DNA from: Arthrobacter sp. JZ12
Lineage (GTDB): Bacteria; Actinomycetota; Actinomycetes; Actinomycetales; Micrococcaceae
Reading direction: 5' to 3'
NCBI RefSeq assembly: GCF_035189165.1
Contig: NZ_CP045246.1
Location: 1,798,001 to 1,862,000 of the forward strand
Length of the DNA: 64,000 nucleotides
This document shows, in pieces, positions 46,333-55,705 of the stretch. A model generated the notes under the pieces. It worked only from the letters and a program-made list of their open reading frames with translations. It was not told the DNA's origin and did not search any database. Position 1 is the stretch's first letter, and the number at the start of each line of letters is the position of its first letter. A program made the position numbers and the translations under genes.

Positions 46333-47582
46333 GGCTCGGGCTGCCGGTCAAGGTCCTCAAGCCGATGCACTGACCGGAGTGGGCCGAAGAGCGCCACGAG
46401 GGGCGCCAAGGCTGCCAGACAAACTCCGATCAAAACCGCGGTCCTGATACCCAGAACCTCTGCGAGCACGCCGCCAAGGATGCTCGCGATACCGAGCATC
46501 CCCCAGCTGACCATCCGCGCCGCTGCACCCAGCCTGCCCATCATTCCCGGCGGGCACACACGTTGCCGGAAGCTGGTTCCGACGACGATGTTGAGCGCCA
46601 CTGAGAATCCCGTGACGAACATCCCGAACAGGCCCGGCACCATGCCCAATCCCTCGGTCATGGCCAGGAGCGACGCGTAGCCAAGCACGCCGGGCACCAT
46701 TGACCAGCGCCACACCGGCCCCGAGCCGAGCCTGTCGGTCAATCGTTTGACGGATAAACCGCCCAGGGCTCCTCCCAGCGAGCTTGCCGCCATCAGGAGC
46801 CCAAGCCACACTTCGGACTCGCTCAACGTGCGGACAATCAAAAGCACCACCAGGGAGGCGACCATACTGCCACCCAGGTTCCATAGCGCTGCGTTGAAGA
46901 GAATTGCCCGCAGCGGGGCTGTGCTGAACGTGTAGCGCAGTCCGTCCATCATTTCCCTTAGGATGCGTCTCGACCCTCGCGGAGCCGGGCTCTCGGTGAG
47001 GTGAAGGGCGGAAACTGCACCGAGGGATGCAAGGGATGCGCCGATCTGGACCAGCAGGGAGTTGGAGGCACCAAGGACCACGGTCAGCCAACCGGCAAGA
47101 CCGCGGCCGGCGGCGTCCGCTGATGCGCCCGATGCGGTGAGGATTCCGTTCCCCTCGACAAGCTCGTCCCCGGTGAGCGCGCGCTGCACAAGTGCCTGTT
47201 CGGACAGATTGAAGAAGACCGACGAGAGGCCTGCGACAAAGGCAACAATGAACAGCTGCGCAACCGACAGCACCCCGAGCCAGTAGGCCAGCGGGAGGGT
47301 CCCCAGGGCCGCAATGCGCACCACCAAGGACCACATGATGACGGGCTTGCGCGGCCACCGGTCCACCCACACTCCGATGGGCAGTCCCAGCAGAAGCCAG
47401 GGCAGGAAAGTCATTCCCGCCAGTGCGGCAACGGCGAAGTCGCTCGCTGCCAGCTCGACGGCGGCAATTAGCGGGAGCGCGACCGCGGCAACAGCGGTGC
47501 CGAAAACGCCGGACGTTGCTGAGAACCAGAGCGCGCGGAAGTTTGGATTGCGCCGCAACAGCCCCCTGCTGCGTGCAATCAT
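46326..47582 (-). CDS. MFS transporter
   Basis: A 418-residue integral membrane protein with about 12 hydrophobic helices. It resembles MFS_3/enterobactin-exporter-like efflux proteins. The GLPIGVWVDRWPRKPV loop between helices 2 and 3 is the family's conserved motif A. Substrate unknown. ATG 47582 is preferred because AAGGG sits 9 nt before it; an upstream ATG at 47591 directly abuts that site. The gene overlaps def by 7 bp at its 3' end. Confidence 0.87.
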   Translation of the reverse strand: MIARSRGLLRRNPNFRALWFSATSGVFGTAVAAVALPLIAAVELAASDFAVAALAGMTFLPWLLLGLPIGVWVDRWPRKPVIMWSLVVRIAALGTLPLAYWLGVLSVAQLFIVAFVAGLSSVFFNLSEQALVQRALTGDELVEGNGILTASGASADAAGRGLAGWLTVVLGASNSLLVQIGASLASLGAVSALHLTESPAPRGSRRILREMMDGLRYTFSTAPLRAILFNAALWNLGGSMVASLVVLLIVRTLSESEVWLGLLMAASSLGGALGGLSVKRLTDRLGSGPVWRWSMVPGVLGYASLLAMTEGLGMVPGLFGMFVTGFSVALNIVVGTSFRQRVCPPGMMGRLGAAARMVSWGMLGIASILGGVLAEVLGIRTAVLIGVCLAALAPLVALFGPLRSVHRLEDLDRQPEPQ

Positions 47583-47653
47583 CTCGGCCATCCCTTCAGC
47601 GTAATGGAGCGTAACAGGAGCTTCGAGGATCCCCGCCAAAGGAATTCATTCCG

Positions 47654-47690
47654 GGTCTACACCCTTGACCAGAGCGTGCAAGCGTTGCAC
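47654..47690 (-). promoter_or_regulatory. Possible MFS-gene promoter with inverted repeat
   Basis: TTGCAC (47676-47681) and TAGACC (47654-47659) are 16 nt apart on the minus strand. The -35 forms half of GTGCAA-GCG-TTGCAC (47676-47690), so a repressor could bind here. Confidence 0.35.
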
Positions 47691-47738
47691 TATTCGCGCC
47701 GCAGGCAGAAGCGCACAAGCAAGAGAGACACGGTTGTT

Positions 47739-48120
47739 GGATGGGCTGGCCGATACGCCGGGTTCTGTGCTGCAGGACCGTTACCGGCCTGCAGTGGCGA
47801 CCATCCATCTACGAACGCCGTTGCCGACGCCCTCCAGCGGCCTACCCGGACACTCGGGCGGGCAGCCCTCAAACGTGCCCTGTCTGGCCTTGCTCCGGGT
47901 GGGGTTTACCTAGCCGCTCCGGTCACCCGGAGCGCTGGTGGTCTCTTACACCACCTTTTCACCCTTACCCCGTGCAGCTTTGCTGCCGGGGCGGTCTGTT
48001 TTCTGTGGCACTAGCCTGCGGGTTACCCCGAGTGGGCGTTACCCACCACCCTGCCCTGCGGAGCCCGGACGTTCCTCGGGAGAAGCGAAGACGCTTCCCA
48101 CGCGGCCGCCTGGCCAACCC
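47739..48120 (-). ncRNA. rnpB: RNase P RNA
   Basis: The minus strand carries the class A RNase P RNA, including the signature GAGGAACGTCCGGGCTCC near the 5' end, the CAGGCTAGTGCCACAGAAA segment and the 3' CAGAACCCGGCGTATCGGCC. The P1 helix pairs GGTTGGCC at the 5' end with GGCCAGCC at the 3' end. It is the catalytic RNA that matures tRNA 5' ends. Ends are estimated from P1, give or take a few bases. Several small open frames inside it are not genes. Confidence 0.95.
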
Positions 48121-48214
48121 ATCCAAAGAAAGTTTACGTGTCCAGAGCAGTTCCCGCCGCCGCAGCCGTTCGGATGCAGCAGGACAACCGCGCAGGCGCC
48201 GGTAGAGTAGTCCG

Positions 48215-48982
48215 GTGCTTATTCTGCTTCCACCGTCCGAAGGAAAAACAGCGGCGGAACAAGGACACCCTTTTGATCCAGGCTCACTAGCCTTCCCGGA
48301 ACTGACGGATGCCCGGCTGGAGGTCCTTTCCTCCCTCGCAAAGGTCAGCGCACATGCGGACGCTCACGCCGTTCTTGGAGTGGGAGCGTCCCTCGCGCAC
48401 GAGGTGCAGCGGAACGTTGAACTTCTTGACGCTCCTGCTGCGCCGGCGCACACCGTCTACTCGGGCGTACTCTACGACGCCCTGGGCTACCGAAGCATGA
48501 CACCCACGCAGAGGCGGAAGGCTGATGCCGCCGTCGTCGTTATCTCCGCCCTGTGGGGCGCAGTCCGCTTCAGCGACGCGATTCCTGCCTACCGGCTGTC
48601 CATGTCGGTAGACCTGCCGGGCACCGGAAAGCTGACGGCCTTCTGGCGGAAGCAGTTGGCTCCGGTCCTCGACAGCCACGCCGGCGATTCACTCGTGGTC
48701 GACTGCCGCTCCAGCACCTACACCGCAGTGTGGCCGGGCCCGGTCGAGCGTACTGTTGCCGTGAATGTTTTTCAGGAGCGCGATGGGAAACGCACGGTCG
48801 TTTCGCACTTCGCAAAGCATACGAGGGGCGAGCTCGCACGCTACCTCATCACCCGCCGGGGCAGGCAGCCGCGGACACCGGAGCAACTGCTTCGGGCCGC
48901 TGCTGAACGGTGGACCTGTGAACTTGTGCCGGGCAAGGGGAAGAAGGGTCCCCAGCTCAACATCGTTTTAGCCGACAGCTGA
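48215..48982 (+). CDS. yaaA: Peroxide stress protein YaaA
   Basis: A 255-residue YaaA/DUF328 protein, linked in E. coli to limiting free iron during peroxide stress. The MLILLPPSEGKT start, YSGVLYDALGYRSMTP, ALWGAVRFSDAIPAYRLSM and the C-terminal SHFAKHTRGELARYL motif are all family-typical. TAGAGT (48203-48208) is exactly 6 nt before GTG 48215, so the message is probably leaderless. It is divergent from rnpB. Confidence 0.93.
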   Translation: MLILLPPSEGKTAAEQGHPFDPGSLAFPELTDARLEVLSSLAKVSAHADAHAVLGVGASLAHEVQRNVELLDAPAAPAHTVYSGVLYDALGYRSMTPTQRRKADAAVVVISALWGAVRFSDAIPAYRLSMSVDLPGTGKLTAFWRKQLAPVLDSHAGDSLVVDCRSSTYTAVWPGPVERTVAVNVFQERDGKRTVVSHFAKHTRGELARYLITRRGRQPRTPEQLLRAAAERWTCELVPGKGKKGPQLNIVLADS

Positions 48983-49000
48983 GGCCTCCCCACGGAGACT

Positions 49001-49984
49001 TCAGCCCTGCTGATCCGCCACGAGTTCAGCCTCGAAGCCTTCCGTGTTCTGCAGATGGGCAGCGTAGTGGTCCCTACCCCCGGCGGACGGGTGTGCCGCA
49101 GGGGTGCTCAGCGACCATCCGTGGCTTTGCGCCCTGCGAGCCAGCAGATCAACCTCGGCACGTGTTCCAGCACGGAATGCAAGATGCTGCACGCCCTGCC
49201 TTTTGCGGTCATGCCCCTCAGCCACCGCGTCCGGCTCTCTTTGAAGGACGAGGTGGGTTCCGGCACCGGCGTAGGCCACGCCGTCGTCCCAGGTTTCATT
49301 GGGCACGAACCCCAGCCGTTCGAAGAGCCAACCCAAGCTTGCCCGCGCGGCGCCAAGGTCCCGCACACGGATCTCAAGGTGGTGCAGTGTCCCGGTGGGC
49401 GTGGGCGGAGTTTCGACGGCGGCAGCCGGCTCCTCCTGCACGACCGGCTTCCGCGGCCTCCACTCGGTCCCCGCCATCCCCGCGTCCATGGCTTCGTTGG
49501 ACAACCTGTCCGCGTCCTTGTTCCGCTCGCGGGGAATCCACTCATAACGGACGCGGCGAGGATCGATCATCCGCCGTGCCTGTCCCGCCAGCTTCTGCAT
49601 ATCAGCGTGCTTGATCTTCCAGCGCCCGCTCATCTGTTCGACTACGAGCTTGGAGTCCATGCGGACCAGGATGCGGCAATCAGGATCGATTTCGTGCGCG
49701 AGCTCAAGACCGGCGATCAGCCCCGAGTATTCGGCGACGTTATTGGACGCGATGCCGACGTAGCCGGCTTTCTCCACGAGGATTGCACCGGTCTCGGGAT
49801 CACGAACAAGGGCGCCGTAGCCGGCGTGACCGGGATTGCCGCGTGAACCGCCGTCGGCCTCCACGACAAGGAAGTCCCGGGACGGGCCGCTGCGCGGCCT
49901 CGCCGGCTCACCTGATGCTGCGGAAGATGCTGCGGAAGATGCTGGGGAGAAATCATCGAACAGGGGCGGAGCAGAATCGTGCAA
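49001..49984 (-). CDS. RNase HI fused to a VOC (glyoxalase-like) domain
   Basis: A 327-residue fusion. Residues about 37-168 form a RNase HI domain with all four acidic catalytic residues: D44 (EADGGSRG), E85 (NVAEYSG), D110 (RMDSKL) and D159 (KDADRLSNEA). After a linker, residues about 198-325 form one VOC domain with H202, E250, H267 and E320 in the usual metal-binding places. Actinobacteria normally join this type of RNase H to a histidine-phosphatase (Rv2228c type), so the VOC partner is unusual. The TTG start is 7 nt beyond the stop of the zinc-ribbon gene (49991); no better start is visible. Confidence 0.85.
   Translation of the reverse strand: MHDSAPPLFDDFSPASSAASSAASGEPARPRSGPSRDFLVVEADGGSRGNPGHAGYGALVRDPETGAILVEKAGYVGIASNNVAEYSGLIAGLELAHEIDPDCRILVRMDSKLVVEQMSGRWKIKHADMQKLAGQARRMIDPRRVRYEWIPRERNKDADRLSNEAMDAGMAGTEWRPRKPVVQEEPAAAVETPPTPTGTLHHLEIRVRDLGAARASLGWLFERLGFVPNETWDDGVAYAGAGTHLVLQREPDAVAEGHDRKRQGVQHLAFRAGTRAEVDLLARRAQSHGWSLSTPAAHPSAGGRDHYAAHLQNTEGFEAELVADQQG
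49913..49948. repeat. 12-bp triplicate inside the RNase H linker
   Basis: Three tandem 12-bp units, the last slightly changed, encode the Ser/Ala run near residues 15-24. Probably a slippage-prone linker. Confidence 0.7.
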
Positions 49985-49990
49985 CTGGAG

Positions 49991-50731
49991 TCAGCTTCCC
50001 CACTCGGACGAGCGAACCAGGATGCAGCCGGAGTCAGGGCAGAACACAACCTCGTCATCGGCGGCACGGGTGATGTCGGCGAGGTCCCCGGGGCTCAACT
50101 GCATCCCGGAACCTTCCGATCGGCCGTGGAACAGGCGTGCGGCGCCCACGCCTCGCTTGGCCAGCGTCTTCTCGTAGAGCGCCAGAAGGCCGGCGTCGAA
50201 AGTCTTGGCAAGCTCGTCGCGAGCAGCCTGCACCTCCGCGCGCTCGGCATCAATGCGGGCCAGTTCCTCATCCCGGGCCGATTCCACCTCCCGCAGGCGG
50301 GCACGCGTGGCGTCAGCCCGCTGCTGGACTTCCTGCTGAGCGGAGCGGGCAGCCTCCACACGCTCCATGACCTCAAGCTCGATGTCCTCAAGATCCGAGC
50401 GGCGGCGGGTCAGCGACGCCACCTCGCTCTGCAGTGCTGTCAGGTCCTTCGAGGTTCCGGTTCCGCTGTTGAGCCGCTGCTCATCCCGTTCGAGGCGTGT
50501 CACGACAGCCTGCACCTCGTCTTCGGACCGCTTAAGGTCCCGCTCCGCGTCGCTCAGGTTGGTCGTGGCAGCTACCAGTTCCGAGTCCATCGCCGCTACT
50601 TTCGCAGCAATCTCGGCCAATTCCGGATTAGCCCGTGCAGCTGCAGCCTGGCGCTGCAGTTGGTTGAGTTTCGAATCGTTCGCCTGGAGGTCCAGCAGTC
50701 TCAGCTGTTCTGCCTGGGGTGCTTTTGCCAC
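49991..50731 (-). CDS. C4-type zinc ribbon / coiled-coil protein with reduced Cys set
   Basis: A 246-residue protein of the zf-RING_7/CT398-type family. Residues about 10-190 form a long heptad-patterned coiled coil. The C-terminal ribbon normally has two CxxC pairs. Here the first is replaced by LFHGRSEGSGMQLSP, and only CPDSGC remains. The ribbon may therefore not bind zinc. Role in the cell is unknown, possibly RNA or DNA related. It sits between the Nif3-like and RNase HI-VOC genes, an arrangement I have seen in other actinobacteria for the Nif3-ribbon-RNase H set. Confidence 0.85.
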   Translation of the reverse strand: MAKAPQAEQLRLLDLQANDSKLNQLQRQAAAARANPELAEIAAKVAAMDSELVAATTNLSDAERDLKRSEDEVQAVVTRLERDEQRLNSGTGTSKDLTALQSEVASLTRRRSDLEDIELEVMERVEAARSAQQEVQQRADATRARLREVESARDEELARIDAERAEVQAARDELAKTFDAGLLALYEKTLAKRGVGAARLFHGRSEGSGMQLSPGDLADITRAADDEVVFCPDSGCILVRSSEWGS

Positions 50732-50825
50732 CGATCGTCCTTCGCGTCGCCGGATTGCCTTGTCCGTCTACCTTAGGACACTTCAGTGACGGGCCAAGCA
50801 GGCTCCTACAGGCGCCGCCGGAAAG

Positions 50826-51716
50826 CTACCCGCCTGGAGTGAGCACAAAGTCCCAGGGGTCCGAGTTCACCGTGCTCACCCGAACATCCACGGTGAACTG
50901 CTGGTCAGCCAGGACATTGGAGAGCGCCGCGGCTGCAGGTGTGAGCCACAGCCATTCACTACCGAAATGCGAGACGTCAATCAGGTACGGACGGCCGTTC
51001 ACCGCAGCTTCCCGAGCCTCCAACGCCGGATGGTGGCGAAGATCAGCAGTCACGTACACGTCGGCCTGGCTCGCGCGCACCTGTTCGAACAGGCTGTCAC
51101 CTGCACCCCCGCAGACAGCGACCCGGCGCACGAGGCCATGGCGGTCTCCCGCCACCCTCATGCCGCCGGCAACAGCAGGCAGCAGGCCGAAGACCAGTTC
51201 GGCGAAGTCGCCCAGCGAGGTGACTTCCGGCAGGTCCCCGACCCTGCCGATCCCTTCCTCAGGCAAACCGTCAGCCGCGCTGGCAAGCGGCTGGACGTTG
51301 GTGAGGCCGAAAGCGTCAGCCAACACGTCGGAGACTCCTCCCACTGCGCTGTCCCCGTTGGTGTGAACAGTTACCAACGCGCACCCTGCTTCAATCAGCC
51401 GGTGCACGGCAGCGCCCTTCGGGCGGCTTGCGGCAACGGAGTTGACGGGCTTCAGCATGAGCGGGTGGTGCGCGACGATCAGGTCCGCACCCATCTCTAT
51501 AGCGTCGTCGAGCACTGCCTCCGAAGGATCTACGGCGAAGACGATGGTCGATACTTCTCGGTCCGGGCGGCCCGCGACGAGCCCGACGGCGTCCCACTCC
51601 TCCGCGAGCGATTCCGGCCACAGTTCCTCGATTGCGAGCAGGACGTCTCCGACGGTGGGACGCGACGGCAGTGCCTCGTCCTGTAGGGCGGCGCCCCGTT
51701 CTTCGTCAGGTTCCAT
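50826..51716 (-). CDS. Nif3-like dinuclear metal center protein
   Basis: A 296-residue protein of the Nif3/DUF34 family, which forms toroidal hexamers with a two-metal site. Motifs seen: DAVGLVAGRPDR, ADLIVAHHPLML with metal ligands, VTVHTNGDSAVGGVSDVLA, and VYVTADLRHHPALEA with the HFGSEW block. Function is unsettled, perhaps GTP cyclohydrolase-related. ATG 51716 is preferred. An open frame extending to 52268 is read-through of non-coding sequence and of the msrA region on the other strand. Confidence 0.9.
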   Translation of the reverse strand: MEPDEERGAALQDEALPSRPTVGDVLLAIEELWPESLAEEWDAVGLVAGRPDREVSTIVFAVDPSEAVLDDAIEMGADLIVAHHPLMLKPVNSVAASRPKGAAVHRLIEAGCALVTVHTNGDSAVGGVSDVLADAFGLTNVQPLASAADGLPEEGIGRVGDLPEVTSLGDFAELVFGLLPAVAGGMRVAGDRHGLVRRVAVCGGAGDSLFEQVRASQADVYVTADLRHHPALEAREAAVNGRPYLIDVSHFGSEWLWLTPAAAALSNVLADQQFTVDVRVSTVNSDPWDFVLTPGG

Positions 51717-51827
51717 AGCCCTAGTTTTACCAGTTTCCATCGCCGATCCAACGTTCGTTTCGCGACCCCAGCGAGCTTTGACACATCGGCAGGGAACAAC
51801 TGTGCCCGATGAGACATTGAACAGACC

Positions 51828-52352
51828 ATGATGACTTTCGTACTGGGCGGAGGCTGCTTTTGGTGCCTCGACGCGGTGTATCAGAAGACCAAGGGCGTGA
51901 CGGACGTTGTCTCCGGTTATACCGGGGGCCACCAGACGGACCCCGACTACGAGTCCGTGTGCGCCGGAATCACCGGCCATGTCGAAGTGGTTGCCGTGAC
52001 GTTCGATGAGGGCGTCATCCCGCCTGAGGTCATCCTGGACATTTTCTTCGTCTCCCATGACCCCACTACCCTGAATCGGCAGGGATACGACGTCGGAACC
52101 CAGTACCGGTCGTCGATGTTCTACCTGGACGCCGCACAGAAGGAACTCTTCGAACGCGCGATCGAGCGGAACCAGCCCAACTGGAGCAACCCGATAGTTA
52201 CTGAGGTGGTTCGGCTTCCGACGTTCTACGTTGCCGAGGAATACCACCAGAACTTCTACGCGAAGCACCCCGAGCAGGGTTACTGCCAGGTGATTATCAA
52301 TCCGAAGCTGGCGAAGGCCCGGAAATATTACGCAGAATGGCTGACCGCATAG
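51828..52352 (+). CDS. msrA: Peptide-methionine (S)-S-oxide reductase
   Basis: A 174-residue MsrA repairing methionine sulfoxide in proteins. The catalytic GGGCFWC motif is at residues 8-14 and GYTGGH follows. The C-terminal GYCQVIINPK has a possible resolving Cys. Start codon may be ATG 51828 or the adjacent ATG 51831. It is divergent from the Nif3-like gene. Confidence 0.95.
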   Translation: MMTFVLGGGCFWCLDAVYQKTKGVTDVVSGYTGGHQTDPDYESVCAGITGHVEVVAVTFDEGVIPPEVILDIFFVSHDPTTLNRQGYDVGTQYRSSMFYLDAAQKELFERAIERNQPNWSNPIVTEVVRLPTFYVAEEYHQNFYAKHPEQGYCQVIINPKLAKARKYYAEWLTA

Positions 52353-52427
52353 TCGCTGTTACCACCGCTGGCTAGGCTGGGCACAGTTTTTTCTGCAACC
52401 CGATTCAACTTCCCAGACAGGAACCCC

Positions 52428-53363
52428 ATGGCACCGATTTACGACGACGTCACCCAGCTGGTAGGCCGCACTCCCCTGGTGCGCCTGAACCGCCTGACCG
52501 AAGGCCTGGATGCGCAGGTGGCCGTGAAGCTCGAGTTCTACAACCCGGCAAACAGCGTAAAGGACCGCATCGGCGTCGCGATCATCGATGCAGCCGAGAA
52601 GTCCGGAGCACTGAAGCCAGGCGGCACCATCGTCGAGGGCACTTCGGGTAACACGGGTATCGCACTGGCCATGGTGGGCGCGGCGCGCGGCTACAAGGTC
52701 GTGCTGACCATGCCTGAAACCATGTCCACGGAACGCCGGGTCATGCTGCGTGCCTACGGAGCGGAAATTGTGCTCACGCCGGGTTCGGAAGGCATGCGCG
52801 GCGCAGTTGATCGTGCAAAGGAGATTGTCGCTTCCACTGAGAATGCCGTCTGGGCACGCCAGTTCGCCAACGAGGCCAATCCGGCCATCCACAAGGCCAC
52901 CACCGCCGAGGAGGTATGGAAGGACACCGACGGCGAGGTCGACATCTTCGTCTCCGGCGTCGGCACCGGCGGCACCATCACCGGCGTCGGGCAGTTCCTG
53001 AAGGAGCGCAAGCCCGACGTGAAGATTGTTGCGGTCGAGCCGGCCGACTCCCCCATCCTGAACGGCGGCGCCCCCGGCCCTCACAAGATCCAGGGCCTCG
53101 GCGCAAACTTTGTGCCGGAGCTCTTGGACACCACCATCTATGACGAGGTCATTGACGCAAGCGTGGAAGATTCCGTCCGCGTGGCCCGCGCGCTGGGCAC
53201 CCAGGAGGGAATCCTCGGCGGCATCTCCTCCGGCGCGATCGTGTGGGGTGCCCTGGAGCTTGCAAAGCGTCCGGAGAACGCCGGTAAGCTCATCGTTGCG
53301 GTCGTCTGCGACTTCGGTGAGCGCTACATCTCCACCGTTCTGTTCGACGACATCCGCGGTTAG
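52428..53363 (+). CDS. cysK: O-acetylserine sulfhydrylase (cysteine synthase A)
   Basis: A 311-residue PLP enzyme making cysteine from O-acetylserine and sulfide. The PLP Lys is in NSVKDRIG, the substrate loop is [13 protein letters not shown], and the glycine-rich phosphate-binding loop is [17 protein letters not shown] precedes the ATG. The serine acetyltransferase gene follows after 25 bp, giving the whole cysteine pathway from serine. Confidence 0.97.
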   Translation: MAPIYDDVTQLVGRTPLVRLNRLTEGLDAQVAVKLEFYNPANSVKDRIGVAIIDAAEKSGALKPGGTIVEGTSGNTGIALAMVGAARGYKVVLTMPETMSTERRVMLRAYGAEIVLTPGSEGMRGAVDRAKEIVASTENAVWARQFANEANPAIHKATTAEEVWKDTDGEVDIFVSGVGTGGTITGVGQFLKERKPDVKIVAVEPADSPILNGGAPGPHKIQGLGANFVPELLDTTIYDEVIDASVEDSVRVARALGTQEGILGGISSGAIVWGALELAKRPENAGKLIVAVVCDFGERYISTVLFDDIRG

Positions 53364-53388
53364 TCATCCCTGCAACAGAGAGTGGTCT

Positions 53389-53976
53389 GTGAGCTTCCTA
53401 GCGAGACTGCGTGAAGACCTCGAAGCGGCCCGGGCACACGACCCGGCCGCGCGAGGCGACGTCGAGAACGGCATCGTGTACTCGGGGTTGCATGCCATCT
53501 GGGTACACCGCCTGACGCACCGCATGTGGCAGGTACCCTCGCTTCGGTTCCCGGCGCGGGTACTGGCCCAGGCGGCCCGGGCCCTCACCGGGATCGAGAT
53601 CCACCCGGCCGCCACGATCGGCCGACGTTTCTTCATTGACCACGGCATGGGCGTGGTGATCGGTGGAACTGCGGAAATCGGCGACGACGTCATGATGTAC
53701 CAGGGCGTCACGCTGGGCGGCCGGTCGCTGGAAAAGGTGAAGCGGCACCCCACGATCGGAGACCGGGTGACCATCGGTGCTGGCGCAAAGATTCTGGGGC
53801 CCATCACCATCGGTGCCGGAAGCGCGGTGGGAGCCAACGCCGTCGTCGTCAAGGACACTCCCCCCGACTCGATCGTGACGGGTATTCCGGCAACCTACCG
53901 GCATCGGGATTCCTCGAAGGAAACGCTGCCTGCGGTGGACCCGGCCGAGTACATCGACCCGGCGATTTACATCTAG
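53389..53976 (+). CDS. cysE: Serine O-acetyltransferase
   Basis: A 195-residue left-handed beta-helix acetyltransferase, shorter than E. coli CysE because it lacks most of the N-terminal helical domain (EpsC type). Visible: [30 protein letters not shown] with the catalytic His-Asp region, and hexapeptide repeats. The C-terminal tail ends PAIYI, an Ile end as needed for docking to CysK. GTG 53389 is used. Confidence 0.95.
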   Translation: MSFLARLREDLEAARAHDPAARGDVENGIVYSGLHAIWVHRLTHRMWQVPSLRFPARVLAQAARALTGIEIHPAATIGRRFFIDHGMGVVIGGTAEIGDDVMMYQGVTLGGRSLEKVKRHPTIGDRVTIGAGAKILGPITIGAGSAVGANAVVVKDTPPDSIVTGIPATYRHRDSSKETLPAVDPAEYIDPAIYI

Positions 53977-54012
53977 TTCCATACAGTCGCTCCGGCCCGG
54001 TGCCGGAAACAG

Positions 54013-54046
54013 AAAGTGCCCCGGCGGAGAACCGCCGGGGCACTTT
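54013..54046 (+). terminator. Terminator after cysE
   Basis: A perfect 15-bp stem (54013-54027 and 54032-54046) with an AGAA loop and ACTTT end. It lies between the convergent cysE and gnd and may serve both. Confidence 0.88.
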
Positions 54047-54059
54047 GCTGTGTAGCCAG

Positions 54060-55499
54060 CTAGTGCGTGTCTACAGCTTCAACCTCGGAACGGTCCTCGC
54101 CCCAGAGGGTGTGGAAAGTACCCTCTACATCCATCCTGTTGTAGGTGTGGGCACCGAAGAGGTCGCGCAGGCCCTGGGTGAGGGCGGCCGGCAGGCGCTT
54201 GCGGCGCAGCCCGTCATAGTAGGCAAGGGAGGAGGAGAACACCGGAACCGGAATACCCAACTGGACGGCCGTGGAGACGACCCGACGCCATGCCGGAACC
54301 GCTCCCGCGATGGACTCAGCGAAGGCTGGTGCCAGCAGCAGGTTCGCGGGCTTCTCCTCCGCGGCGTAGGCCTTCATGATGTCGTCCAGCAGCTCAGCGC
54401 GGATAATGCAGCCCGCGCGCCACAGGGAGGCGATCTCGTCCAGCTTGAGGTCCCAGCCGTACTCCTTGGCGGCCGCCGTGAGCATGTCGATGCCCTGGGC
54501 GTAGCTCACAAGCTTGGAGGCGTAAAGCGCAAGCCGCACGTCCTCGACGAAGCCCTCCGGAAGTTCCACACTGCCCTCATGGCCCTGCAGGATCTCCTGC
54601 GCAAGCTCACGCTGGTCGCGCTGAGAGGAGAGGCCACGGGCGAAGACCGACTCCGCGATGCCCGACGTGGGGCTGCCGAGCTCAAGCGCCGAAACCACGG
54701 TCCAGCGGCCGGTTCCCTTCTGGCCGGCTGAATCAACAACGACGTCGACAAACGGCTTTCCGGTGCGCTGGTCGGTATGTCCGAGCACCTCGGCGGTGAT
54801 CTCGATGAGGAAGGAGGACAGCGTGCCGGAGTTCCAGTCCGTGAAGATCTTCGCCTGCTCGGCCGGCTCGATTCCGGCAGCGGTTCGCAGGACGTCATAG
54901 GCTTCGCCGATGACCTGCATGTCCGCGTACTCGATGCCGTTGTGCACCATCTTCACGAAGTGGCCGGCGCCGTCGGTGCCTACCCAGCGACAGCACGGCT
55001 CGCCGTCGTACTTCGCGGAAATCTTCTCCAGCATCGGTCCCAGCGAGTTGTAGGACTGGCGTGAACCGCCGGGCATGATCGAGGGACCGAGCAGTGCGCC
55101 CTCCTCGCCGCCCGACACGCCCACACCCACGAAGTGGAGGTCCTTTTCGGCGAGGGCAGCTTCGCGGCGGCGGGTGTCCTCGTAGTGCGAGTTGCCTGCG
55201 TCGATCACGATGTCGCCGGGTTCGAGCAGCGGTTCCAGTTGCTCGATGACCGAATCCACCGGAGCGCCTGCCTTCACCATGATCAGGACTCGCCGCGGCT
55301 TCTCAAGCGAGTCCACGAGCTCCTGGAGTGACTCGGTGCGGATGAAGTTTCCTTCGTCGCCGTGCTTCTCAAGCAGCGCATCGGTCTTCTCCACCGAGCG
55401 GTTGTGCAGGGCCACCGTATAGCCGTTCCGGGCGAGGTTCCTCGCAAGGTTTGCTCCCATGACGGCAAGTCCGGTCACACCGATTTGTGCACTCATCAA
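54060..55499 (-). CDS. gnd: 6-phosphogluconate dehydrogenase (decarboxylating)
   Basis: A 479-residue pentose-phosphate-pathway enzyme giving ribulose 5-phosphate, CO2 and NADPH. The N-terminal Rossmann motif GLAVMGANLARNLA, the VSGGEEGALLGPSIMPGG substrate signature and the catalytic KMVHNGIEYADM Lys are all visible. This is the long (about 470) type. GGAGA 6 nt before the ATG. It is downstream of tRNA-Val behind a strong terminator. Confidence 0.97.
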   Translation of the reverse strand: MMSAQIGVTGLAVMGANLARNLARNGYTVALHNRSVEKTDALLEKHGDEGNFIRTESLQELVDSLEKPRRVLIMVKAGAPVDSVIEQLEPLLEPGDIVIDAGNSHYEDTRRREAALAEKDLHFVGVGVSGGEEGALLGPSIMPGGSRQSYNSLGPMLEKISAKYDGEPCCRWVGTDGAGHFVKMVHNGIEYADMQVIGEAYDVLRTAAGIEPAEQAKIFTDWNSGTLSSFLIEITAEVLGHTDQRTGKPFVDVVVDSAGQKGTGRWTVVSALELGSPTSGIAESVFARGLSSQRDQRELAQEILQGHEGSVELPEGFVEDVRLALYASKLVSYAQGIDMLTAAAKEYGWDLKLDEIASLWRAGCIIRAELLDDIMKAYAAEEKPANLLLAPAFAESIAGAVPAWRRVVSTAVQLGIPVPVFSSSLAYYDGLRRKRLPAALTQGLRDLFGAHTYNRMDVEGTFHTLWGEDRSEVEAVDTH

Positions 55500-55705
55500 G
55501 TCTCCATCTGCAGGTTCGCCCCAGGTTCAGGGGCACATCGTGTGCGGCGCCCCTGTGCGCCTTGGCCCTATTACCCTATTACCCACGTCACGTTCGATGC
55601 CAGAAAGCGCAACTGGGAGAGGGTAATACGTCCGCAAATGACGGCTGCCCTTAGGTGCTTGGACTTCCTGCTTAGCTCCGGCAGCGGACAGCGCTAGATA
55701 AACCA

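Noticed and set aside
47665-48210. Several small open frames
   Set aside because: They lie in the RNase P RNA gene.
50826-52268. Long version of the Nif3-like gene (480 codons)
   Set aside because: The first 184 codons run antisense through msrA and the divergent promoter; the Nif3 domain begins after ATG 51716.
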